From Pseudarthrobacter phenanthrenivorans (lineage in GTDB: Bacteria; Actinomycetota; Actinomycetes; Actinomycetales; Micrococcaceae): DNA of 64,000 bases. Shown in pieces: positions 55,518 to 63,410 of this stretch. How positions within the stretch are numbered: the stretch's first letter is position 1; every line of letters begins with the position of its first letter. The notes below the pieces were generated by a model, which saw only the letters and a program-made list of their open reading frames with translations, was not told the origin of the DNA and made no database searches. The position numbers were made by a program, and so were the translations under genes. The stretch lies in assembly GCF_000813845.1 (NCBI RefSeq), contig NZ_JWTB01000024.1:1-64000 (forward strand), given 5' to 3'.

Positions 55518-56237
55518 ATGGACAATTCTAGTGGAGTCGGTGTCATTGATAAAGCAGCCCAGGTGCTCGATGCCCTGGAGGCCGGCCCCACCACGCTGGC
55601 GCAGCTCGTCGCCGCCACCGGCCTGGCCCGGCCCACGGTCCACCGCCTCGCCCTCGCGCTGGTCCACCACCGCCTGGTCAGCCGCGACATCCAGGGCCGC
55701 TTCGTGCTGGGCAGCAGGCTCGTCGAGCTCGCCTCCGCCGCCGGCGAGGACCGCCTGATCGCCTCCGCCGGGCCGGTGCTGATGCAGCTTCGCGATGCCA
55801 CCGGCGAAAGCGCCCAGATCTTCCGCCGCCAGGGCGACTGGCGCGTCTGCGTCGCGTCCGCCGAGCGTCCCATCGGCCTGCGCGACACCATCCCCGTCGG
55901 CACCCAGCTGTCCATGAAGGCCGGATCCGCCGCCCAGGTCCTGCTGGCATGGGAGGACCACGACCGGCTGCTTGAAGGACTGCAGCAGGCACGCTTCACG
56001 CCCACCGTCCTGGCGGGAGTACGACGGCGGGGCTGGGGCCAGAGCCTTGGCGAACGCGAGCCGGGAGTCGCCTCCGTGTCGGCACCCGTGCGGGGTCCGT
56101 CCGGCCGGGTGATTGCCGCCGTCTCCATTTCCGGGCCCATCGAGCGGCTGACCCGCCAGCCCGGTCGCCTGCACGCCGAAGTCGTCTGCAATGCCGGCCG
56201 CATCCTGACCGAGGCCCTGCGCAAGAACAACGACTAG
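55518..56237 (+). CDS. ltbR: IclR family regulator of leuCD (LtbR-like)
   Basis: The 239-residue regulator has an N-terminal winged helix-turn-helix (about 12-60, PTTLAQLVAATGLARPTVHRL) and a C-terminal effector domain. Divergent IclR-type regulators next to leuCD (LtbR in Corynebacterium, NdgR in Streptomyces) control leucine and sometimes tryptophan genes. ATG at 55518 lacks a ribosome binding site and has CAATAT six bases upstream, so it may be leaderless. The operator candidate at 55488-55502 supports autoregulation and control of leuCD. Confidence 0.9.
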   Translation: MDNSSGVGVIDKAAQVLDALEAGPTTLAQLVAATGLARPTVHRLALALVHHRLVSRDIQGRFVLGSRLVELASAAGEDRLIASAGPVLMQLRDATGESAQIFRRQGDWRVCVASAERPIGLRDTIPVGTQLSMKAGSAAQVLLAWEDHDRLLEGLQQARFTPTVLAGVRRRGWGQSLGEREPGVASVSAPVRGPSGRVIAAVSISGPIERLTRQPGRLHAEVVCNAGRILTEALRKNND

Positions 56238-56285
56238 CGCAGGAACAACGAGGCTTCATTCCGCTCCCCCGGCTTCCTGCGCCGC

Positions 56286-56291
56286 TAGGCT
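56286..56291 (+). promoter_or_regulatory. Predicted -10 for leaderless start of the DUF1697 gene
   Basis: TAGGCT is followed by six bases and then the ATG at 56298. The intervening bases carry no ribosome binding site. Confidence 0.5.
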
Positions 56292-56297
56292 GTGCCC

Positions 56298-56843
56298 ATG
56301 GGCAGCTACGCAGTGTTCCTCCGCGGCATCAACGTCGGCGGAATCAATATCAAAATGGCGGATCTCAGGGACGCCCTGAAGAACTGCGGTTTCGCGGACG
56401 CAAAGACCCTGCTGGCGAGCGGGAACGTGGTGCTCTCCAGCAGCCTTGATGCGGCAGCCGTGAAGCGCGGGTGCGAACAGTGCCTCCGCGCAGCTTTCGG
56501 CTACGAGGCATGGGTGGTCGTCATGGACGCCGGGCGGGTTGCCGGGCTCGTCGACGCCTGCCCTTATCCGGAGGACGACAGGTCCACCCATACCTACATC
56601 ACCCTGTCCTCAGACACGGCCGTGCTGGATGAACTGGAAGCGGCAGGGGCTGCCCTTGGGGGCCACGACCAGCAGCGGCTGGGACCCGAGGCGCTTGCCT
56701 GGCTGGCCCCGGCCGGCGGAACCCTGGAGAGCCCGTTCAGCAAGATCAGCGCAAAGTCGAAATTCAAGGCCGCCACCACCACGCGCAACCTCCGCACCCT
56801 GATCAAGGTCCGGGATGCCGCGGCCGCCCTGGCGGACTCCTAG
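56298..56843 (+). CDS. DUF1697 family protein
   Basis: The 181-residue protein begins MGSYAVFLRGINVGGINIKM, the diagnostic start of DUF1697, a family of unknown function with a ferredoxin-like fold. AKTLLASGNVVLSS and the C-terminal TTTRNLRTLIKVRD are also family hallmarks. ATG at 56298 is preferred to GTG at 56292 because TAGGCT lies six bases before it. Its stop overlaps the stop of the convergent GTPase gene by four bases (shared CTAG). Confidence 0.85.
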   Translation: MGSYAVFLRGINVGGINIKMADLRDALKNCGFADAKTLLASGNVVLSSSLDAAAVKRGCEQCLRAAFGYEAWVVVMDAGRVAGLVDACPYPEDDRSTHTYITLSSDTAVLDELEAAGAALGGHDQQRLGPEALAWLAPAGGTLESPFSKISAKSKFKAATTTRNLRTLIKVRDAAAALADS

Positions 56844-58456
56844 GCGGCGCCCGCCTTCTTCAGGGCTTTGTTGAAGGCTGCCAGCCGGGCAATTTCCTCC
56901 GCCACCGGCGTCACCACCAGTTCCTGGGCCGCTGCCGCAACGGCACTGTTGAGCCGCCGTCGTGCCCTTGCCGCCCGCGCCCGGGCAGCTCCTGCCGCAA
57001 TAAGCCGGCCCGTGACGGCCAGGAGGATTCCCAGCGCCAGGCCGAGGGCAATCATCAGGGTGGGCACCGGCCACCCCTCAACGCGCGGCACCGCGGGGAC
57101 CGGCAGCTGGAGGTAGCCCAGGCCGGCCAGGACGCCCAGCCAGCCCAGGCCGCCCACGAGGGTCAGCAGCGCCAGCCACTGGACAACGTTGAAGGCGCCC
57201 CACCACCAGGCCCTGCGGTTGGCGCCAAGGTCGATCCCGGCAATCGCCTGGTCCAGGGCATCGGGCAACCGGTCCCGGCCGGTGCGCGCGGCGTTCCTGA
57301 TGGCCGCCCGCCAGGGGCCCGGCGCACCCTCACTGGCCGAATCCGCGAATTCCCGGACTGCCGCATCGGCGCGCGCCCGTTCGGGGGCGCCGGCGGGCGG
57401 CAATGAGGTCCTGTTCACGGCGGCTGGAGAGGTGCTGCGCAAATTGAGCCGCCGCAGCGGGTCTGCCCGGAACCTGGCGAGCCAGCGGGTCACGGGCCAG
57501 CCGGTGCGCCGGACGGACTCAAGGCGGTAGGACTGCCCCACGGCCCGCACCACGGCAGGGACGTTGGCCGCCACGGCAAGTTCCTCCGCCAGGCGCGTCC
57601 TTGCCCCGGGGCGGACACCGGCAGCATCGCCTTCACCGGAAGCACGCCGCAGGACCTCCGCCGCAGCCGTGACGTCGGCCTCCAGCCGCCGGGACTGGGC
57701 CTGGCGCTGCACGGCCACCTTCCGGATGGCTGCCCGGACGTCCTCAATCCCCGCCCCGGTGAGTGCGGATGTGGCAAGTACGCCCACCTGTCCCAGCCCC
57801 TCGCCGGCGAGGATCGCGTGCAGGGAATCAAGCACCGGCTGGACATCCTCGGCGGCCAGCCGGTCTATCTGGTTCAGGACCACGAGGGTCACGGCACCGT
57901 GGGAAGCGTGCGGTGCCAGGAAGCCGTGGTGGACGGCAGCATCCGCATATTTTTGCGGGTCAAGCACCCAGACCATGACGTCCACCATGCCCACCAGGCG
58001 CTGCACGATCTCCCGGTTGGACGTATGGGTTGAGTCGAAATCGGGCAGGTCCAGCAGGATCAGTCCTGTCTGCTCGTCGGCGAAGCCGTCCACAGGAGCC
58101 GCGTGGTGCCGGTTTCCCACCTCCAGCCAGTCCAGGAGGGCCTCGCTGCCCGCTGCTCCCCAGACACCTGCCAGCGGTTCCGATGTAGTGGGCCGGCGGG
58201 CTGCCGCCGTCGCAATCTCCGCCCCGCTGACGGCATTGAACAGGGAGGACTTGCCGCTGCCCGTTGCCCCGAAGAAACCCACCACGATGTGGTCGGCAGA
58301 CAACGACCGGCGGGAACTGGCGCGCTCCAGGACGTCAAAGACCTGCCGCAGTGCGTCATCCGGAAGGATTCCCTCTCCCAGCTCCCGGGCGTCCTCGAGC
58401 GCCTGGAGCCGGCCGTCCAGCCGGGTGGACTCCCGGGCTCCGGAGTGGCGGCTCAC
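56840..58456 (-). CDS. Membrane-associated GTPase, second of a pair
   Basis: The 538-residue protein has an N-terminal G domain: P-loop GATGSGKSS (63-71), RRPTTS switch, DLPDFDS (136-142) and NQID (195-198). A long helical region follows, then two membrane segments (about 403-440 and 452-480) and an Arg/Ala-rich tail. This layout resembles Era/YfjP- or dynamin-like membrane GTPases. The GTG start overlaps the stop of the partner GTPase gene, so the two are co-translated and probably work together. Target membrane process is unknown. Confidence 0.82.
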   Translation of the reverse strand: MSRHSGARESTRLDGRLQALEDARELGEGILPDDALRQVFDVLERASSRRSLSADHIVVGFFGATGSGKSSLFNAVSGAEIATAAARRPTTSEPLAGVWGAAGSEALLDWLEVGNRHHAAPVDGFADEQTGLILLDLPDFDSTHTSNREIVQRLVGMVDVMVWVLDPQKYADAAVHHGFLAPHASHGAVTLVVLNQIDRLAAEDVQPVLDSLHAILAGEGLGQVGVLATSALTGAGIEDVRAAIRKVAVQRQAQSRRLEADVTAAAEVLRRASGEGDAAGVRPGARTRLAEELAVAANVPAVVRAVGQSYRLESVRRTGWPVTRWLARFRADPLRRLNLRSTSPAAVNRTSLPPAGAPERARADAAVREFADSASEGAPGPWRAAIRNAARTGRDRLPDALDQAIAGIDLGANRRAWWWGAFNVVQWLALLTLVGGLGWLGVLAGLGYLQLPVPAVPRVEGWPVPTLMIALGLALGILLAVTGRLIAAGAARARAARARRRLNSAVAAAAQELVVTPVAEEIARLAAFNKALKKAGAA

Positions 58457-60219
58457 GCGCTCTCCGCCAGCCGGGCGAGGTCCCTGGCCTGGGCGGCCAG
58501 CCGCTGGGCCCGGGCCGGGTCCTCGGCAGGCAGTCGCTGCAGGAACTTTTGCTGTTCATCCGCCAGGAGTTGCCGGCAGCGCCTGGCAAGGTCCTCACGT
58601 GCCTTGTCTGCCATGCGGCGAACGGCATCCTCCCCGAAGACAGCCTCCAGCAGGCGCTGGCCCACCACGGCAGTTCCCCCCGCCACGCCGATTTCGAGGC
58701 CGGTCAGTCCGGCGGTCATCGAAAACACCACAATCATGAGTGCAGCCCCCAGCCCGTTGATGCCGAAGGACAGCCACCGCGCCTGGGTCCGTTTTCCCTG
58801 GCCCTCGGTGCGGATCAATTCCATGAGCGCTTCCTGCCAGGCGCGGATTTCGGCTGCCGCGCGGTCCGCGAAACCCGGTCCCGTTCCGGAGAGGTCCTCC
58901 GCACCCAGCAACTGGCGGCCGGCAGGGTCGGAACGCCAGCGCCGGTCGGTATCTTCCGCGGCGTTTGCTGCTTCGTCCACGATTACCGCCTGCAATCCGG
59001 TTTCGATGGCAGCCTCAACGCGCACTGCCGGGGCAGGCTCGCCGCGGAAGAAGGCTCCGAGCCGGTCCCTGAAACGGCCCACGTTCTGTTCAAGGGCGCG
59101 GAAGAACTCCCCCGTGCCCACAAAGTCCTGCCAGCGGGCCAGCACTTCCCCCCGCAGCAGGGCACCGTCGCGGGTGGCTTCCAGGATTCGGTTGGCGGCA
59201 TCCGCGTAGGCCGCGGCGGCGTCGGCTTCGAGGCGGGCAGCCGCATTGTCCTGTTCACGGACCGCCCCGGCGATTCCGGCCACGCGCCCGGCCAAGGCCC
59301 GGACGGTGCCGTTCAGCGTCCGGCGCGCCACCGAGGCCCGCCCGGCGGCGTCGGCAGCCAGTGCCGCCAGCCACTCCCGCAGTTCATTGGCCGCGCCGGC
59401 AGGCAGCATTCCACCCGGCTCCAGGACGGTTTCGGCGATGGTGAACAGCCGGCTTCCGCCCAGCCCTTCGCGGTCGAGGAGTCCGCGGAGGTCCTGGCCC
59501 ACCTCCTGCCCGGCTCCCGGCGGCACGCGGTCCAGCACCACGGCAACGGTGATGTCCCGGGCAGCGGCGTCGAGCAGGAGCTTCCACGGGACGGCGTCTG
59601 CATACCGGTTGGCGGTGGTGACGAAGATCCACAAGTCGGCTGCAGCCAACAGTTGACCGGCCAGCAGGCGGTTCTGGTCTGCGATGGAATCGACGTCGGG
59701 GGCATCGAGCAGGGCGATCCCTGCAGGGACGGCGGGGTCGGCGAGCAGCACCAGCGACGCGGCGGCACCGGCCGGTTCACCGGGCGGGTTGGCCGGGACG
59801 GGACTGCCGGCGAGGGTTCCGCGGATCCGGGCCAGGCCAGGCAGGACGCGCGGGCCCTCGAACCACGTGGCCTCCGCGGGGTTGTGCAGCAGGATGGGCT
59901 GGCGGGTGGTGGGCCGGATGGCGCCGGCCCTGGTAACGGAATGCCCCACGAGGGCGTTCACCAGGGTGGACTTGCCGGCGCCGGTGGAACCGCCGACGAC
60001 GGCGAGCAGCGGGGCGTCCAGGCTGCGGTACCGGGGAAGGATGTAGTCATCCAGCTGGGCCAGTGCTGCCGTGGTTTCCCTGCGCACCCGGTCCACGCCG
60101 GGCAGGGCAAGCGGCAGCGACACATTGTCCAGGCCGCCGCGGATCTCCTCCAGCAGCGCCAACGCCGCCGCGGTGTGCTGCTCCGGCAGGATAGGGCCGT
60201 GCTCGTTGTGGGAGGTCAC
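58453..60219 (-). CDS. Membrane-associated dynamin-like GTPase, first of a pair
   Basis: The 588-residue protein has a P-loop GGSTGAGKST (76-85), RPTTRQ switch, DAPDVDS (172-178) and TTANRYAD (201-208) in place of a standard NKxD, then a long helical stalk and one hydrophobic region near residues 470-510 (LGAALMIVVFSMTAGLTGL). GTG at 60219 follows CATGAT by six bases, giving a leaderless start; reading further upstream enters a tandem repeat array and is rejected. Co-translated GTPase pairs in actinobacteria are thought to remodel membranes; this pair is not assigned. Confidence 0.82.
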   Translation of the reverse strand: MTSHNEHGPILPEQHTAAALALLEEIRGGLDNVSLPLALPGVDRVRRETTAALAQLDDYILPRYRSLDAPLLAVVGGSTGAGKSTLVNALVGHSVTRAGAIRPTTRQPILLHNPAEATWFEGPRVLPGLARIRGTLAGSPVPANPPGEPAGAAASLVLLADPAVPAGIALLDAPDVDSIADQNRLLAGQLLAAADLWIFVTTANRYADAVPWKLLLDAAARDITVAVVLDRVPPGAGQEVGQDLRGLLDREGLGGSRLFTIAETVLEPGGMLPAGAANELREWLAALAADAAGRASVARRTLNGTVRALAGRVAGIAGAVREQDNAAARLEADAAAAYADAANRILEATRDGALLRGEVLARWQDFVGTGEFFRALEQNVGRFRDRLGAFFRGEPAPAVRVEAAIETGLQAVIVDEAANAAEDTDRRWRSDPAGRQLLGAEDLSGTGPGFADRAAAEIRAWQEALMELIRTEGQGKRTQARWLSFGINGLGAALMIVVFSMTAGLTGLEIGVAGGTAVVGQRLLEAVFGEDAVRRMADKAREDLARRCRQLLADEQQKFLQRLPAEDPARAQRLAAQARDLARLAESA

Positions 60220-60300
60220 AGCAACATCATGCCATTGGGGCGTTGAGGGGACCGGAGCCGGCGTGTCGACCGGCGGGGATTTCCCGCGCGTCTCCAGACG

Positions 60301-60444
60301 GACGTGATGGGGCGTTCCCAAAAACACGGCGGGACGTGATGGGGCGTTCCCAAAAACACGGCGGGACGTGATGGGGCGTTCCCACAAAGCCGGCAGGAAC
60401 TGATGGGGCGTTCCCAAAAATACGGCGGGACGTGATGGGGCGTC
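60301..60444. repeat. 32-bp tandem repeat array upstream of the GTPase pair
   Basis: Four full copies start at 60301, 60333, 60365 and 60397, and a half copy starts at 60429. The unit begins GACGTGATGGGGCGTTCCCA and ends ACACGGCGG. Copies 1 and 2 are identical; 3 and 4 carry a few substitutions. There are no unique spacers and 32 is not a multiple of three, so it is neither a CRISPR nor a coding repeat. It lies between the tRNA-Glu terminator and the GTPase promoter. Confidence 0.93.
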
Positions 60445-60472
60445 TGGGCCAACAGGCTCTGTTTTTGGGGAT

Positions 60473-60506
60473 AAAAAAATGGTCCCGGGCTGTTGCCCGG
60501 GACCAT
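60473..60506 (-). terminator. Terminator after tRNA-Glu
   Basis: On the minus strand ATGGTCCCGGGC and GCCCGGGACCAT form a perfect 12-bp stem with a 4-base loop, followed by seven Ts. It begins six bases past the tRNA-Glu CCA. It is one of the few hairpins here with a true T-run. Confidence 0.95.
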
Positions 60507-60511
60507 TCTGT

Positions 60512-60587
60512 TGGTGACCCCAGCGGGATTCGAACCCGCGTTACCGCCGTGAGAGGGCGGCGTACTAGGCCGCTATACGATGGGGCC
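60512..60587 (-). tRNA. tRNA-Glu (anticodon CTC)
   Basis: The sequence folds as a full cloverleaf: acceptor GGCCCCA with TGGGGTC, anticodon stem CCGCC/GGCGG around CTCTCAC giving CTC, and T-arm GCGGGTTCGAATCCCGC. The 3' CCA is encoded at 60512-60514. It reads GAG codons. A promoter (TTGAAA-N18-AATACT) lies 40 bases upstream and a strong terminator follows. Confidence 0.97.
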
Positions 60588-60626
60588 AGGTACTTTTGAC
60601 AGCCTTTCCGCTGTTCAAGCTCAGTG

Positions 60627-60656
60627 AGTATTTCACACACCTCGCTATGGTTTCAA
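60627..60656 (-). promoter_or_regulatory. tRNA-Glu promoter
   Basis: On the minus strand TTGAAA (60651-60656) and AATACT (60627-60632) are 18 bases apart. Transcription would start about 33 bases before the tRNA 5' end. Confidence 0.6.
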
Positions 60657-60716
60657 ATCGGCGGACCGGCTGGAAACCTGCTGCTTTGGGGCTGAAAATC
60701 AGCCTTCAAACCAGAG

Positions 60717-60788
60717 CTGGGATACCAGGACTCGAACCTAGAATGACGGTACCAGAAACCGTAGTGTTGCCAATTACACCATATCCCA
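60717..60788 (-). tRNA. tRNA-Gln (anticodon CTG)
   Basis: The 72-base cloverleaf has acceptor TGGGATA with TATCCCA, anticodon stem ACGGT/ACCGT around TTCTGGT giving CTG, and T-arm CTAGGTTCGAGTCCTGG. CCA is not encoded. It reads CAG codons. A small hairpin (60690-60704) follows, and tRNA-Glu lies 129 bases further on with its own promoter. Confidence 0.96.
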
Positions 60789-60852
60789 ATGGCACTTTCG
60801 GGCCGGTTTTCAGGGCATTTTCCCTGCTCCGTGCGCCTCAGCACGAGAAATT

Positions 60853-60881
60853 ACTTTACCCGAGACTTTCGGCTGGCACAA
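60853..60881 (-). promoter_or_regulatory. tRNA-Gln promoter
   Basis: On the minus strand TTGTGC (60876-60881) and TAAAGT (60853-60858) are 17 bases apart, a good match to the housekeeping consensus. Transcription would start about 60 bases before tRNA-Gln. The 311-base stretch 60789-61099 otherwise holds only this promoter, the operator at 60957-60987 and the leader of the gene at 61100. Confidence 0.65.
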
Positions 60882-60956
60882 ATCGGGACGCGCCCGGGCA
60901 GAAGATTCCTTCGGCGGCCGATCCGCCGCAACCCTTGCGACCGGCCCGCGGCTATG

Positions 60957-60987
60957 GTTACCCTCGAGTAAGTTACCCATCGGTAAC
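60957..60987. promoter_or_regulatory. TetR-like palindromic operator upstream of the heptad-repeat gene
   Basis: GTTACCCATCGGTAAC (60972-60987) is a perfect 6-4-6 inverted repeat; a further GTTACC half-site lies at 60957-60962. TATGGT at 60953-60958 could be the -10, which puts the palindrome on the start of transcription. Such TTAC/GTAA palindromes are typical of TetR-family operators. No regulator gene is adjacent. Confidence 0.5.
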
Positions 60988-61099
60988 AACTCCCCCGGCC
61001 CTGTTGAGCGGGCCCCCACGAGGAAACGGGAACGCCTTACCACCCACGGTCCATACCCCCGGGCAGCGTCGTCCGGCGGAAAGTTAGGAAGTGTCAGCG

Positions 61100-62650
61100 T
61101 TGACAACCCGCACTGAAACCATGGCAGTAACCAAGCCCGGAACCCGGTCCAGACCGATCGCCATCATCGCGCTCTCCGTGCTGCTGGCCCTGTTCATAGC
61201 CTTCTACACCTACCTCACAGGCCAGATCTCACACGGAGCCGCCCAGCTGATGGACGGCGCCGAGCAGGCGGCCTCCGGAGCTGCCCAGCTCAAGGATGGT
61301 TCAGGCCAGCTTGCCACCGGCGCGGGGGCAGCAAACAAAGGTGCAGCCCAGGTGGAGGACGGCGCCGCCAAAATCAAGGAAGGCAGCTCTGCACTCAACG
61401 CCGGGGCATCAGCCCTCCAGGCGGGCGCCGGCAGGATTTTCTCCGGCGTCAGGGACCAGCTTGCCCCAGGGGTGGACAAGCTGCACGCCGGCACCACGAA
61501 GCTTCAGAACGACGTCCTGAACAAGCTGGTGCCCGGCGTCTACCGAGTGGATGACGGGGCTCGGAAACTGCAGGCAGGCGCCGTCGCCCTCTCCGCAGCC
61601 CTGACGCCCACGCAGGCCGGCAACGCGCCGGACAACCTTGCCGACGGTGCGGGGCAGCTGGCGGCGGGCAGTGGGCAGCTCGCGGCGGGTGCGGCCCAGC
61701 TGGACGCCGGCGCAGCGGGCCTGGCCGCCGGGACTGCAACACTGAAAAACGGCACAGCCCAGCTGAAGGGTTATCCCGGAGCCGGCAACGACCCCACCAA
61801 GGGCGATGGACTCGCCGCGCTCAGCCAGGGCCTGGACCAGCTCGAGGCCGCCGCCAACGGCCCAGGGGGCCTGGTGCCGCTTGCGGTGGTCAAGGACCAG
61901 ATTGCCAAGCTTGCCGACGGCGGGCGGCGGGCCTTCGCAGGGGCGGCCCAGCTTGATGCGGGGGCAGCAAAGCTCAATGACGGCGCTGGTCAGCTGAAGT
62001 CAGGAACGGCCAGGGTGAGCACGGGAGCCAGCCAGCTGGACACTGGTGCGGGGCGGCTGAAGGCAGGCTTCGCAACCCTGGCGGAAAAGCTTAATGCGAC
62101 AGACCCGCAGAACCCAGGCGTGGTGCTGGGTACCTCCATGCTGGCCGAGGGAACGGCGAAGATCCGGGTGGGTATGGACGGCGTGCCGGGCGATCCGGAC
62201 CGCCCCGGGCTGATTTATGCCGCCAACAACCTCCAGGACGGGACTATCAGGCTCAGCGCGGGAATCAATGGCGGCGGCGATCCGGCGGACCCCGGCCTGC
62301 TGGCGGGAACCCAGGCGCTCGCGGACGGCACCGTGGCCCTCAGTGGTGGAACCGGCCAACTGCAGTCAGGTTCAGCGCGGCTGGCCGATGGAACCGGGCA
62401 GCTCGCCGACGGCAACAGCAAGCTGGATGACGGGTCGGGCAAACTCGCTGACGGGGCCGGAAAGCTCGCCGACGGCAATGCACGGATCGCCGCCGGCACC
62501 AAGGAACTGCACACCAAGGTGGCGGCCGTGTCGCCGTCATCATGGCTGGACAACCCGGCCGTGGCGCTGTTGCTGGTCGGGTGCCTGGTGGCCGTTGCGG
62601 CCGTGGCGTACCTGGTCCTGCGGCGGCGGGCCCTGCGGCCCCGCGCGTAG
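61100..62650 (+). CDS. Membrane-anchored heptad-repeat surface protein (YhgE-like repeats)
   Basis: The 516-residue protein has a membrane segment near each end (about 20-38 and 485-505) and between them many seven-residue repeats of the form GAxQLxx, such as GAAQLKDGSGQLATGAG and LADGTGQLADGNSKLDDG. Such repeats occur in YhgE/Pip proteins, but the multi-span C-terminal domain of those proteins is absent. The middle would lie outside the cell as a long helical or coiled rod. TTG at 61100 has AGGAAG eight bases upstream; GTG at 61091 is the alternative. A TetR-like operator precedes it. Confidence 0.8.
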   Translation: MTTRTETMAVTKPGTRSRPIAIIALSVLLALFIAFYTYLTGQISHGAAQLMDGAEQAASGAAQLKDGSGQLATGAGAANKGAAQVEDGAAKIKEGSSALNAGASALQAGAGRIFSGVRDQLAPGVDKLHAGTTKLQNDVLNKLVPGVYRVDDGARKLQAGAVALSAALTPTQAGNAPDNLADGAGQLAAGSGQLAAGAAQLDAGAAGLAAGTATLKNGTAQLKGYPGAGNDPTKGDGLAALSQGLDQLEAAANGPGGLVPLAVVKDQIAKLADGGRRAFAGAAQLDAGAAKLNDGAGQLKSGTARVSTGASQLDTGAGRLKAGFATLAEKLNATDPQNPGVVLGTSMLAEGTAKIRVGMDGVPGDPDRPGLIYAANNLQDGTIRLSAGINGGGDPADPGLLAGTQALADGTVALSGGTGQLQSGSARLADGTGQLADGNSKLDDGSGKLADGAGKLADGNARIAAGTKELHTKVAAVSPSSWLDNPAVALLLVGCLVAVAAVAYLVLRRRALRPRA

Positions 62651-62660
62651 CCCGGGGCTG

Positions 62661-63410
62661 TTATCGAAGGAACAGCGGGAGAAGATCGGCCAGGGTGCTG
62701 ACGGCGGTGCCGTCGAAGCCCTCAACAACTTCACCCGCCCTGTTGAGCCACACGCCTGCCAGCCCTGCCGCCGTCGACCCTTCCGCATCCAGGAGGCGGT
62801 TGTCACCCACGTAAAGTGTTTCGGCAGGGCTGGTGCCGAGCAGGCGGACGCCTTCGAGGTAGATCGCCGGGTCGGGTTTGGCGACGCCGAGGGTGTCCGT
62901 CCCCACCAGGTGCTTGACGCGCTCCAGGCCGGCACCGTCCAGCTTGGCCCGCTGGTAGTCGTGGACGTTGTTGCTCACGGCACCGTAGGGGATCCCGGCG
63001 CGGTCCAGTGCATCCAGCAGGGGCGCCACATCCGGAAACGGCTTGACGTAGGCAGGCTGCTTTTCCATATAGGCGGTCAGCCACTGGTGTGATTCCTCGC
63101 CGTCGGAAAGGTCAACGCCGAAGTGGCCCAAGGCTGCCCTGCCCCGAAGCAGCCGCTGCTCGTTGAACGTGATCTCCCCGGCCAAGTACCGGTCGTAGTA
63201 ATGCGTTGTTTCGTGGGTGAAAATACGCCCGAACCGCTCCCACCCGGCCTGGTCCAGGCCGGGCAGGAGATGTTCGCTGACCTCCCGCAGGGCGGTGGTC
63301 ATGGAGTACTCGAGGTCCACCAGGGTGTCGTCAATATCGAACAGGACACCGCGGACAACGCCGAAGCGGATATCCGGGGTTCCGGCCGGTGCCTCGCTGG
63401 GAGCCGTCAT
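62661..63410 (-). CDS. HAD family hydrolase
   Basis: The 249-residue phosphatase-type protein carries motif I GVLFDIDDTLVDLEYS, motif II GAVSNNVHDYQ, motif III Lys in GVAKPDPAIYL and motif IV YVGDNRLLDAEG, with an all-helical cap. Such proteins dephosphorylate small metabolites; the substrate is unknown. ATG at 63410 overlaps the gltX stop (TGATG), so it is translated with gltX. It is convergent with the heptad-repeat gene, ten bases apart. Confidence 0.88.
   Translation of the reverse strand: MTAPSEAPAGTPDIRFGVVRGVLFDIDDTLVDLEYSMTTALREVSEHLLPGLDQAGWERFGRIFTHETTHYYDRYLAGEITFNEQRLLRGRAALGHFGVDLSDGEESHQWLTAYMEKQPAYVKPFPDVAPLLDALDRAGIPYGAVSNNVHDYQRAKLDGAGLERVKHLVGTDTLGVAKPDPAIYLEGVRLLGTSPAETLYVGDNRLLDAEGSTAAGLAGVWLNRAGEVVEGFDGTAVSTLADLLPLFLR

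Noticed and set aside
60219..60417. N-terminal extension of the first GTPase up to 60417
   Set aside because: The extra 66 residues would be encoded by the tandem repeat array, and a leaderless GTG with a -10 six bases upstream exists at 60219.
60301..60444. Possible CRISPR array, because of the regular 32-bp repeat
   Set aside because: The copies are directly adjacent with no unique spacers, and no cas genes are present in the window.
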